Source: an uncultured Eubacteriales bacterium (GTDB lineage Bacteria; Bacillota; Clostridia; Christensenellales; Borkfalkiaceae). Taken from it: 38,913 bases of DNA. The DNA lies in NCBI GenBank assembly GCA_900320065.1, contig ONQV01000008.1:1-38913 (forward strand), read 5' to 3'. The translations under genes and the position numbers were made by a program. The notes below the pieces were generated by a model. That model was not told the origin of the DNA. It did not search any database and saw nothing but the letters and a program-made list of their open reading frames with translations. Positions 26,162-34,726 of the stretch are shown in pieces. Position 1 is the stretch's first letter. Every line of letters starts with the position of its first letter.

Positions 26162-27076
26162 TTAAACTAAAAAACTGAAAACATTACCGACGAGCATAAT
26201 ACAAACAACGCCTAAAATTAAACCTATGATTTGTTTTACGCTCAATTTTTCCTTAAACAGAACGACGCCGGATACGCACGATAAGAATATGACAACCCCG
26301 TTGAACGTCGGGAAAAACAATATGCTCGGCAACACTCCCGTCAAATACATATTAAGCCTTTGATAACCGCCGCTGACCAAACCACATAAAATTATAAAAA
26401 GGATTGACCATAAAAACGCGTTGTTGTTTTTTTCTATCATTAAAAAAGTTTTATTATTCTTTGTCCTTAACAACCCGTTAATAATATAAATTATCACGAA
26501 AGACACCATTGCGGTTAATGCGGTTATAATCATCATAGTATTCATTTCGGCAGAAAAACCGGTATTATTATACATTTTTAATATAACACCGCTTGCGCCT
26601 GCACACAGAAAGAATATAATACAGAAAATTATCCACTTTTTACTGATTTTCATATTAGATTTAGGATCTACGCATAAATACAAAGCAACAAAAAGCACAA
26701 CAAGCCCGATAATCTGCAAATAATTAACCGCTTCGCGGTAAAAAACCAATCCGAAAAGTGTAGGTACTATCAATGAACAACAACCTATTAAAGAGGTGAT
26801 AGACACGGGACCACTACCAAGTGCTGCCATTTTGAAGATTAAAAATAAAGCGATGATTACCCCGTAAATAACGCCAAAGACGATGGTCGTATTTGACGCT
26901 TGTCCGAATCCACCGCCAACGATTATAAAAATCAATGCCCAAATCAAAGAAACTATTGCGTTGAAAGCAAATATGTTGCAAGTATAATTTTTCTTGTTGT
27001 TATATAAATGTAAAAAAACGTTATTCAACGCCGCGCAGGCGATTGAAGCAGCCAATAATAAATAGTTAATATACAT
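26162..27076 (-). CDS. DMT-superfamily (EamA-like) membrane transporter
   Basis: 304 residues with about ten hydrophobic segments in two halves: a conserved GLVFYREAVNYLQIIGLVVL near 115-135 and the matching GVVLFKEKLSVKQIIGLILG near 275-295. This internal repeat is typical of drug/metabolite transporters. The substrate is unknown; within a glycan operon it may import or export a monosaccharide or a breakdown product such as rhamnose or a uronate. It lies 22 bases after the GH36 gene. Confidence 0.85.
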   Translation of the reverse strand: MYINYLLLAASIACAALNNVFLHLYNNKKNYTCNIFAFNAIVSLIWALIFIIVGGGFGQASNTTIVFGVIYGVIIALFLIFKMAALGSGPVSITSLIGCCSLIVPTLFGLVFYREAVNYLQIIGLVVLFVALYLCVDPKSNMKISKKWIIFCIIFFLCAGASGVILKMYNNTGFSAEMNTMMIITALTAMVSFVIIYIINGLLRTKNNKTFLMIEKNNNAFLWSILFIILCGLVSGGYQRLNMYLTGVLPSILFFPTFNGVVIFLSCVSGVVLFKEKLSVKQIIGLILGVVCIMLVGNVFSFLV

Positions 27077-27098
27077 ATATCTTTCTTTTGGTGTAATC

Positions 27099-29156
27099 TC
27101 AATTATTAAACACGAAAAGACATGCGCTTAAAGGCTTTTCCATATGCGCCGTTAAACGCCCGTTTTCGAAAGAATACCAATCTAAACCTTTCAAAACCCC
27201 GTCCAGCAACACTTTGCACGTTTTCATTGAATATTTTGTCAAATCTATCTCAATTTTTCTTTTGGTTTTTGATAAATTCCATACTGCGAGTATAATCTTA
27301 TTTTTTTCTTCATTTATCAAACCGAGAGCGTGCTCTTTATTACTTGACATTTTTATCATACCTTTCGGATAAATTGGAAACGAAGAAGAAATAAAATCTC
27401 TGTTTTCCTTATAAACTTTAACACTTTCTTTCAAAATATTTAAGTTTACTTCGTCCATATCGTCAATTCTGCCGGACAAATAAATTGCACCCATAAACCC
27501 ATTAACTATGTTAAACGAAGTCTGCACGCCGTCCGCCATTTTCTTTTTTTCCAAAAGCGAAAGATGATTTTGCATACGCTTTGTAAATTCAACGGGATAA
27601 GGATAACACCATATTCCCGCTTTTTCGGGCGGCATTAACGCAAGGCTACCCGATATAATAGATGGGTTTTTCAGATAATTTTCTTGGTCAGAAGTTGACT
27701 GTATCGCAAAATGCTTTAACGTTCCCCAGTCCGAACGCTTTGCACCGCCACCGCAATTTTCAATAATCAAGTCAGGATACTTGGATTTTAGACTATCTAT
27801 AAAACGAATAAACGCTTGTCCGTTGTTTTCCAGACACTCTCCGTCGCTTTCTCCGAAATTATCCGCACCGATTTCTTCGCTGTTGTTATGATCGTTCTTT
27901 ATATATCGGACGCCCATCGAATATAAAGCGTCAACTCTTTCGTAAAGATAATCTAAAAACTTTTGCGATCTGAAATTACCGAGCGGTCTGCGCGGAACAA
28001 CTATTCCTCCGTTGCGCTTTAAGAAGATATCGTCTCCCAAACTTTCAGCAAGTTCGTAAGGCGCTGTCTCAAACTCGAACCATACACCAGGAATCATATT
28101 TTTCGATTTTATATAATCTATGATCCCTTTAACGCCCAACCCGTCAAACTTTTCATCCGCAGGATACCATAACCCTTGTTTGATTTGCCATCCGTCGTCT
28201 ATGCAGAACGCTTCCGCCCCGACGTATGACGCATAATCTATCAATTTCAAAAGCCTTTCGTCGTTTTCGATTGCCCAATTACAGTTCATATAATCGTTAA
28301 AGACCAATGGGCAATAATCCTTATAATCGGCCGTTAATCGTTTATATTTGATAAGTTGTCTTATGCCGTCTTCAAAACCGCCTTTGGTAACGCCGTAAAT
28401 ACAATCGCACGATACATAACTTTGATTGTTTTTAAGTTGTTTCTTAAACCCCAGCCTTTCATCTGCACCGCCCATTTTAACGGATAAAGACGTTGCCGTT
28501 GTACCGCCGTAAAGATATAATTCAAAAAACCAACTGTTCCCGCCAAGTATTTCAAAATACCAGCACTCGTTTTTCTTTTTATCTTCAATAATAAGTATAG
28601 GAAAATATGCGCCTGTACTGTAAGAGGACACGGAATCAAACCTATAAACACATTTTTCCCAAGAATGCGTGGAACACTCATAGAGCCCCAAATCTTCCGG
28701 AACGAAGCTTCTCCACTGCCCTTCCCCTTGAGTTTTGTTGAAACAGTAGTGAATTAAGATGCTTCGGTTAAACAGCCTGTTCTTTAACGGCTTATCGTTT
28801 TCACATACATTTAGAACCTGCGTAGCAACTCTCGTCAAAGTCCTTTCCGATTCGCACTTATTGATTACGGTATTTCGTTGTTCAACGATATCTATGCCGT
28901 CAAAAGTTTTTACGTCTTCTATAACTTCCAAACCCTTTTGCGCGATATTATATGAAATTCGGTGGCTTAGTTTTTCGTTTTCTATATAATTCTTATCAAG
29001 CCGAATTGAAGACGAAGAGAAAGGAACGGCGGAAAGTTGCGCTTCTTCGTCGCCGTCAACGGCAATAGAAACGTTCGTAAAACCAAACGGATGACAAACG
29101 CGCTTTTCGTCACACGAAAGCATGAATTGATTGTGTTCGTTAAAATTTAAAATCAT
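27099..29156 (-). CDS. GH36-type alpha-galactosidase
   Basis: 685 residues, no signal peptide. The beta-sandwich N-terminal half is followed by a (beta/alpha)8 barrel with FCIDDGWQ (317-324) and PGVWFEFE near 356-363. The nucleophile motif is RYIKNDHNN with Asp422, then IENCGGGAKRSD at 465-476 and the acid/base region STSDQENY with Asp490. These are the signatures of GH36/clan GH-D. It would remove terminal alpha-galactosyl (or related) residues inside the cell. GGGGTGATAT lies before the ATG; 3 bases separate it from the permease gene, so it belongs to the transport operon. Confidence 0.88.
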   Translation of the reverse strand: MILNFNEHNQFMLSCDEKRVCHPFGFTNVSIAVDGDEEAQLSAVPFSSSSIRLDKNYIENEKLSHRISYNIAQKGLEVIEDVKTFDGIDIVEQRNTVINKCESERTLTRVATQVLNVCENDKPLKNRLFNRSILIHYCFNKTQGEGQWRSFVPEDLGLYECSTHSWEKCVYRFDSVSSYSTGAYFPILIIEDKKKNECWYFEILGGNSWFFELYLYGGTTATSLSVKMGGADERLGFKKQLKNNQSYVSCDCIYGVTKGGFEDGIRQLIKYKRLTADYKDYCPLVFNDYMNCNWAIENDERLLKLIDYASYVGAEAFCIDDGWQIKQGLWYPADEKFDGLGVKGIIDYIKSKNMIPGVWFEFETAPYELAESLGDDIFLKRNGGIVVPRRPLGNFRSQKFLDYLYERVDALYSMGVRYIKNDHNNSEEIGADNFGESDGECLENNGQAFIRFIDSLKSKYPDLIIENCGGGAKRSDWGTLKHFAIQSTSDQENYLKNPSIISGSLALMPPEKAGIWCYPYPVEFTKRMQNHLSLLEKKKMADGVQTSFNIVNGFMGAIYLSGRIDDMDEVNLNILKESVKVYKENRDFISSSFPIYPKGMIKMSSNKEHALGLINEEKNKIILAVWNLSKTKRKIEIDLTKYSMKTCKVLLDGVLKGLDWYSFENGRLTAHMEKPLSACLFVFNN

Positions 29157-29159
29157 ATA

Positions 29160-30047
29160 TCACCCCTTTATGCCACCAGCGAGCGATATACCTTTTATCA
29201 TTTTATCCTTAAAGAATGCAAATAAAATAAATATAGGTAACATCATAAATATTCCTAACGCCGCTTGCTCATTAGGTCTCGTTATAGACGGGTCAAAACC
29301 GCCTGTCGACTGATATTTATAATAAAATGCCAGCGGTAAGGTGTATTTTTCATAAGAACCTTTTGTAATGTACGTTAACGGCGCCATAAAGTCGTTCCAT
29401 GAACCTATTGCCGTTGTAATTGCAATATAAACGATTACGGGAATTATCAAAGGCAGGTATATACCAAATGCAATTTGTAAATGGTTAGCACCGTCGATTA
29501 TCGCGGCTTCGTCCATAGTGTTTGAAATGGACTTCATAAACTGCATCTCTAAAAAAATCGTCATCATTCCACCGCCGAACCAAGCAGGTACAATCAGCGG
29601 ATACAGCGTACCTATCCAATTTATACTATAATAAAGCGAGTAAAGTGATATTGTTGTTACTATTCCGGGAAGCATAATAGTCATCATCCCGAACGCAAAT
29701 AAAACCTTCCTGCCAAAAAACTTTATTCGGCTTAAAGCGTAAGCGCAAATAAAAGAAGAAAAGACAGTCCCCAAAGTTTTAAAAAACATTATAGTTAAAG
29801 AATTGAATAACGCCTTTAATATATCAACCTGATTGTCGAGTACAAAAATATTTAAGTAGTTTTTAAGGTTGAAACTTGAAGGCAATAAAGTTTGTCCCAC
29901 TTCTTCTACGGTCATAAACGACCTTGTAACCAATACGAAAAAGGGTAATAGAAAGTAGCACGCCAATAAAAAGGCAACTGAGTAATATACGACGTAACCG
30001 ATAATTCTTTTTGTATGTGCGATTTTAGATTTACATTTCATCTGCAT
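29160..30047 (-). CDS. Sugar ABC transporter permease, MalG type
   Basis: 295 residues with six membrane segments and the cytoplasmic ATPase-docking loop EAAIIDGANHLQIAFGIYLP (EAA motif with the conserved Gly) near 190-210. It ends in the typical MIKGISLAGGIKG. It overlaps the end of the upstream permease by 17 bases (ATG 30047, or 30041). It partners the MalF-type permease and the solute-binding lipoprotein; no ATP-binding subunit is encoded here, so a shared MsmX-type ATPase elsewhere is expected. The substrate is probably an oligosaccharide released by the surface enzymes. Confidence 0.92.
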   Translation of the reverse strand: MQMKCKSKIAHTKRIIGYVVYYSVAFLLACYFLLPFFVLVTRSFMTVEEVGQTLLPSSFNLKNYLNIFVLDNQVDILKALFNSLTIMFFKTLGTVFSSFICAYALSRIKFFGRKVLFAFGMMTIMLPGIVTTISLYSLYYSINWIGTLYPLIVPAWFGGGMMTIFLEMQFMKSISNTMDEAAIIDGANHLQIAFGIYLPLIIPVIVYIAITTAIGSWNDFMAPLTYITKGSYEKYTLPLAFYYKYQSTGGFDPSITRPNEQAALGIFMMLPIFILFAFFKDKMIKGISLAGGIKG

Positions 30048-30954
30048 AATTTACCCATTTATTAGAAAATTTAAATGTGATACCTACTAAAACAGCGATA
30101 ATCAAGCACAATATCCATGCCATTGCAGACGCCGCACCCATCTTTAAACTGCTGAACGCTGTATTGAAAATCGCCATCTCAACTGTGTACAACGCTCCGC
30201 CGTCACCACCACCGCCTTTTGTTAAAACGTACGGCTGGTTAAACAATTGCAAAGCGCCTATCATACCTATAATCAAATTATAAAAAATATAGGACGTAGT
30301 AAGCGGAATAGTTATTTTGAAAAACTTTACAATTTTATTTGCGCCATCGATATCCGCAGCCTCGTAATAAACTTTATCCACTCCGGAAATTCCGGCAATC
30401 CATATAATAGACCCACCTGCCATATTAAACGTGGTCATCCAGATGTAAGACGCCATAAGATGATTTTTATCGGTAAAAGGAATTCCTTGCGACAAGTTAA
30501 ACACATCTTTCAATATCGTGTTGAAAAACCCGTATTCGGGATTTAACATATCACCCCACAAAGAACCCGTGATAACTGTGGATATGAGCGTTGGGAAATA
30601 ATAAAGAACTAATAAAAACTTATTCCCTTGAACTTTTGCACACAAAAACGTTGCGAGCATATACCCCAGAACCAAGCCAAGCGGAACGGAAACCAGAGTA
30701 TATATTGCGGTATTTTTTAAAGCGTGCAAAAAGGAAAGTTCATTTGTAGATTTAAATAGTTCAATGTAATTATTAAACCCTACAAATAGTGACTCCGATA
30801 ACGGATGAAATCCACCGTCGTATTCAAAAAAACTATATATTAAAGACGATACAAAGGGGTAAACGGTAAATAACGCCAAACCTAAAATCAAAGGCAAAGC
30901 CATTCCCCATCCCCAAAGGTTTCTCTCTAATTTTCTTTTTTGATTATTGGTCAT
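30031..30954 (-). CDS. Sugar ABC transporter permease, MalF type
   Basis: 307 residues with six membrane segments; N-terminal RKLERNLWGWGMALPLILGL. The EAA loop is EAADIDGANKIVKFFKITIP near 205-225. It lies 14 bases after the solute-binding protein gene and overlaps the MalG-type gene. It forms the heterodimeric channel of a CUT1-like importer. Confidence 0.92.
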   Translation of the reverse strand: MTNNQKRKLERNLWGWGMALPLILGLALFTVYPFVSSLIYSFFEYDGGFHPLSESLFVGFNNYIELFKSTNELSFLHALKNTAIYTLVSVPLGLVLGYMLATFLCAKVQGNKFLLVLYYFPTLISTVITGSLWGDMLNPEYGFFNTILKDVFNLSQGIPFTDKNHLMASYIWMTTFNMAGGSIIWIAGISGVDKVYYEAADIDGANKIVKFFKITIPLTTSYIFYNLIIGMIGALQLFNQPYVLTKGGGGDGGALYTVEMAIFNTAFSSLKMGAASAMAWILCLIIAVLVGITFKFSNKWVNYADEM

Positions 30955-30968
30955 AAAAACCCTCTACT

Positions 30969-32360
30969 CTATTTTCTCAAATAATCTTTTATTTGAGTAT
31001 AAACATGATTACAGAGCGTATCGGCGGGAACTGTATTTATTTCGCTTATTATCTTCTGTTGTACCGCTTGATATATATTATTCTCCACTTCGGCATTTAC
31101 CCCTCTTGCATAAGTAGACAAAGTCCTTGTAAGCCCGTTATATAAAAACGCGCTTTGATTTACGACTTTACCGTCCTTATCCTTAACGGAGTTTACCCAA
31201 GACGCTTCTAAATTTTTTAAATTGTTAAGCGTTGGAACGCTTGCACCGCCTTCCGATATTATTTTTTGACCTTCTTCACTCGCACAGAATTTAACGAATT
31301 CCCAAGCAAGCGTTTTCTGCGACGACATTGAACTTACAGCATACCCCGCAGAGCCATATCCAACGTAAGTGGTATTTTCGGCTTTTCCGGTTTGATTTTG
31401 CGTTAATTTAGGAATCGGAGCAAATGCAAGGTTGATTTTATTATTTAAACAAGTCAAAACGTTTGGTCTTGTAGTAAACCACATACCGATACAGTTGATT
31501 TTATTTTTTCCTCCGACCTTTTCCAAAAATCTCGTATCATTCGTGCTTGAAGTATATCTGTTTGTCACGAGAGATTTTATAAACTCAACAGCATTTAAAG
31601 TTGCCTGATATTTATCATCATCCGACTTAAACCCTGTCGTAAGCGTATCGGCATCAACGGTTTTACCGCCGAACGATTTTATTATCGCATTATAAACAGG
31701 ATTCCAAAATATATTTGCGTCCATCGGATAAATGCCTTTATTTGCCTTATACACACTGTTTGCCAACGCATCCTGAATTTGTTGACATAATTCTAAACAC
31801 TTATCCCAAGTCCACCAAGCCCACGGGTCGTCAGCCGTAGTATCGGGCTTTGGATACTCAACGCCGATCGCTTCAAAGAAATCGGTATTTATAAATATAA
31901 CAACCTGATCGTAAGATCTTGGCATATAGTAAATTTTGTTCTCATACGCGCGTGCAGATTCTATAATTTCATTATCATAATCGCTTAAATTAAAAGAAGA
32001 GTCGTTCGAAATGAAACCGTCAAGCGGTTCAAAAACTTTTTTATATGCAAACAGCGAAGCGAAACTGTCACTCGTTTGAATAACGTCGCCAAGTTTTTTA
32101 CCCGCTTGCAAATTCAATAAGTCCTGTGCATAACTGCTTGACGTGTAAGTATTATAGGAAACTTTAACGTCAGTTCCTTTCGCTTTCATATAGGTTACGA
32201 AAGCATTCTGCAATGCAATTTGAATTTCAATGTCTCTGTCGTTATCGCTTATCGTTACAAGTAAGCCTTCTCTCGCCGTGTTCCCTCCACCGCAAGCAAA
32301 CATTGAAACAGAGATAATTACCGATAAAACAACTGCAATAAACGAAATTAGTTTCTTCAT
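30969..32360 (-). CDS. Extracellular sugar-binding lipoprotein of ABC importer
   Basis: 463 residues. The signal peptide MKKLISFIAVVLSVIISVSM is followed by lipobox FAC, so lipid attachment at Cys23 is expected. The body is a periplasmic-binding-protein type 1 fold: DNDRDIEIQIALQNAF, GDVIQTSDSFASLFAY, YYMPRSYDQVVIFINTDFFE and AWEFVKFCASEEGQKIIS. It captures an oligosaccharide outside the membrane for the two permeases downstream. AAGGAG is upstream of the ATG. Confidence 0.92.
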   Translation of the reverse strand: MKKLISFIAVVLSVIISVSMFACGGGNTAREGLLVTISDNDRDIEIQIALQNAFVTYMKAKGTDVKVSYNTYTSSSYAQDLLNLQAGKKLGDVIQTSDSFASLFAYKKVFEPLDGFISNDSSFNLSDYDNEIIESARAYENKIYYMPRSYDQVVIFINTDFFEAIGVEYPKPDTTADDPWAWWTWDKCLELCQQIQDALANSVYKANKGIYPMDANIFWNPVYNAIIKSFGGKTVDADTLTTGFKSDDDKYQATLNAVEFIKSLVTNRYTSSTNDTRFLEKVGGKNKINCIGMWFTTRPNVLTCLNNKINLAFAPIPKLTQNQTGKAENTTYVGYGSAGYAVSSMSSQKTLAWEFVKFCASEEGQKIISEGGASVPTLNNLKNLEASWVNSVKDKDGKVVNQSAFLYNGLTRTLSTYARGVNAEVENNIYQAVQQKIISEINTVPADTLCNHVYTQIKDYLRK

Positions 32361-32377
32361 ATTCTACTCCTTTTTGT

Positions 32378-34726
32378 TTAATTAACTTTTATTGTATGAT
32401 TTCCAAACGGAACTTTGACGATATATTTTCCGTTCTCGTAAACGTAATCGTTATAATTTTCGCCGTCAACTTTGACTGTTTTACCTTTTACGCCGCTTAA
32501 CACCGCATTTACAAAAAGACCGCTCGTCTCTTGTTTAACACCTGAAATCTCAACTTCGTTATTCGTTACTTTGAGATTATAGACCACGTTATTAAACATA
32601 AAGTTATATGCCTTTAAGTAAGATAAAGCGGACGGCAAGCAAGGTTCGACGTTAAGAACTTTATACTCTTTACAATCAATCCCGAAATAAATCGTGGGCA
32701 ATACCGCATACAATAAAGCGGCTTCAAAGAACTCGTAGTCAACACCAACTGCTCCTACCGTTCCACCACCGGCAAGTGTATATTGATTGTCTTTTGTTGT
32801 CAATTTTTTTTGGATATAATAAGACCTATAAAAACTCGAATCTTCTCCACCATAGGATTGAACTTCTTCATACCAACTTTGTATCTTTTTAAAGCGCGCA
32901 AAAGAATTGTCCGCGCCGTAAACTTTATTTCTTGCAATCAAGTCGTAATAAGCAACGTGTATTGAAGAACCACCGTTTTGAATATCTGTACCGAACTTTT
33001 TAAGATTTACTACACTGTTTGAACTTCCGGAGGCATCCTTTGTGTGCAACCTTGGCGCAAATTGAAAAAAATAAATATCTTCCCCTTGCGAGTCGTCACC
33101 GTCAACGATTCTTGTACCGTCAATCCAACTCATTATACTTTGCGTTTGCGTTTCATCGGCAATGCCGTCGATAACCGCAATAAGGTTAATTTCAGTATAG
33201 CCGTAGTCAAGCGCATCACCGGCATCGCCATCGGAAGAGCCCTCGTCAAAAATTGCCCAAGCAAAGCGTCCGGTTTCAGGATTCCATAGACCACCTTTAG
33301 TATAATCTTTTCTTAATGTTTCAACGACCAAATCTGAAAGCTTTTTTAAACTTTCTTGGTCATACGACCAACGTATGTTTTGGTTTCCTTCCTTAAACGG
33401 ATATGGATTTACAATAGATGGAGTTTCTACGGTAACCCCCGTTTGCTGCGCCATATTTTCAATATCTATCATTGCAAGCAATGATTCGTAAAACACCACA
33501 TTTGCTTCGAAGTTGACGGTTCCCGTAAGATTGCAATCGTACCATCCGTTACCTTGAAGCCCGAATAAGTCAGGTCCGACAACCGTAGTTGTTTTACCTT
33601 TAATATAATCTGTTTTCAGCAGTCCGCTTTCTCCGTTTAGTGCATATATCTCAAACATCACGGCTTTTCTCATGTCGTTTAAATGTTTCTCTAACATTTT
33701 AACGTCGCCGGTGTTTGAAAGATATTCTTCCATTGCCAAAAGATAATACCCGTTATTTGTTGTAAGTCGAGTATCCGTTTGCAAAGCGAAATAGTTTATT
33801 TTAACGCTTATGTTCAGTTTCTGCCCGTCATTAGGAACAATTTCAACTTTTAAGCCCTCTATATTACCTGTCCACGTGTCTTTTAAATAGGTCGGAAACC
33901 AAGCTCTTATCATCCCGTTGCTTGTAATTTCACGATTATAAAGCGCGTAGTCATAATAAGACATACTATCCCAATCGTTCCCTTCCGACTTCCACCAAAC
34001 GACAATGTCCTTAATTGAATCAGAATAATAAGATCGGGCATTCAAATCTTTAATAGACAAAGCGATTTCAAACAGCGGGGCATACTCTGTGCTGACGGAA
34101 ATTTCCGGAGACCGGTAAACAAGACTTTCGCCCGTGTCGCCATTAAAGGTATAGTTCCAAAATCCATCACCCAAAAAATAACCTGCGGTTTCACTTCCGT
34201 TAATCGTCCAACCCGTATCGTTTTCGTATTTTTCGGTTTTAGAGTTATATCCGCCCTTAAATTCAACGGCATAATTGCCCGTTCTGGTTCCCGATACAAA
34301 CGGCCAACCGATTCCGTAAGATTGATCTCTGCTTTCATTACCGTAATAATACTTCATTAATGCTTGATCGTTTACTGAACCGTATTGTGTAACGTAGCAA
34401 TTATCAAGATAATTTTGCAAAATTTCAAGGTGGTTTACGCCGTCAATGCATTCTTCGGTAGAATTCCAAAAAGAATTGTATTTTGCGCTGACGTTATACC
34501 ACCAGCCTCTTGTACCTTGTTTCATTGAGCCGATAGCTTTCGACGAATTATCCCTGACATGCCTTGAATAGTAGTCGTTAATGAAAGCGTCGAAAGTTGA
34601 ATCCGAAGATTCATAACAAAGACCACTCGTATCATAATCATACGAAGAATTATCGGTACAAGCCGTAAGGCAAATCGCACATATTAAAATGACGGATATA
34701 ATAAAATTGATTACTGTTTTTCTCAT
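32378..34726 (-). CDS. Secreted lipoprotein resembling six-hairpin glycosidases
   Basis: 782 residues. The signal peptide ends in lipobox LTAC (Cys23), so it is anchored outside the membrane. An N-terminal beta-rich region is followed by a helical stretch (YYLLAMEEYLSNTGDVKMLE near 350) as in (alpha/alpha)6 glycosidases. Next come ALDYGYTEINLIAVI and RFAWAIFDEG, and a small C-terminal beta domain (KGKTVKVDGENYND) like those closing GH65/GH78-type enzymes. No family can be named with confidence and catalytic acids are not identified. Placement directly before the solute-binding protein suggests it trims a polysaccharide before import. Confidence 0.7.
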   Translation of the reverse strand: MRKTVINFIISVILICAICLTACTDNSSYDYDTSGLCYESSDSTFDAFINDYYSRHVRDNSSKAIGSMKQGTRGWWYNVSAKYNSFWNSTEECIDGVNHLEILQNYLDNCYVTQYGSVNDQALMKYYYGNESRDQSYGIGWPFVSGTRTGNYAVEFKGGYNSKTEKYENDTGWTINGSETAGYFLGDGFWNYTFNGDTGESLVYRSPEISVSTEYAPLFEIALSIKDLNARSYYSDSIKDIVVWWKSEGNDWDSMSYYDYALYNREITSNGMIRAWFPTYLKDTWTGNIEGLKVEIVPNDGQKLNISVKINYFALQTDTRLTTNNGYYLLAMEEYLSNTGDVKMLEKHLNDMRKAVMFEIYALNGESGLLKTDYIKGKTTTVVGPDLFGLQGNGWYDCNLTGTVNFEANVVFYESLLAMIDIENMAQQTGVTVETPSIVNPYPFKEGNQNIRWSYDQESLKKLSDLVVETLRKDYTKGGLWNPETGRFAWAIFDEGSSDGDAGDALDYGYTEINLIAVIDGIADETQTQSIMSWIDGTRIVDGDDSQGEDIYFFQFAPRLHTKDASGSSNSVVNLKKFGTDIQNGGSSIHVAYYDLIARNKVYGADNSFARFKKIQSWYEEVQSYGGEDSSFYRSYYIQKKLTTKDNQYTLAGGGTVGAVGVDYEFFEAALLYAVLPTIYFGIDCKEYKVLNVEPCLPSALSYLKAYNFMFNNVVYNLKVTNNEVEISGVKQETSGLFVNAVLSGVKGKTVKVDGENYNDYVYENGKYIVKVPFGNHTIKVN

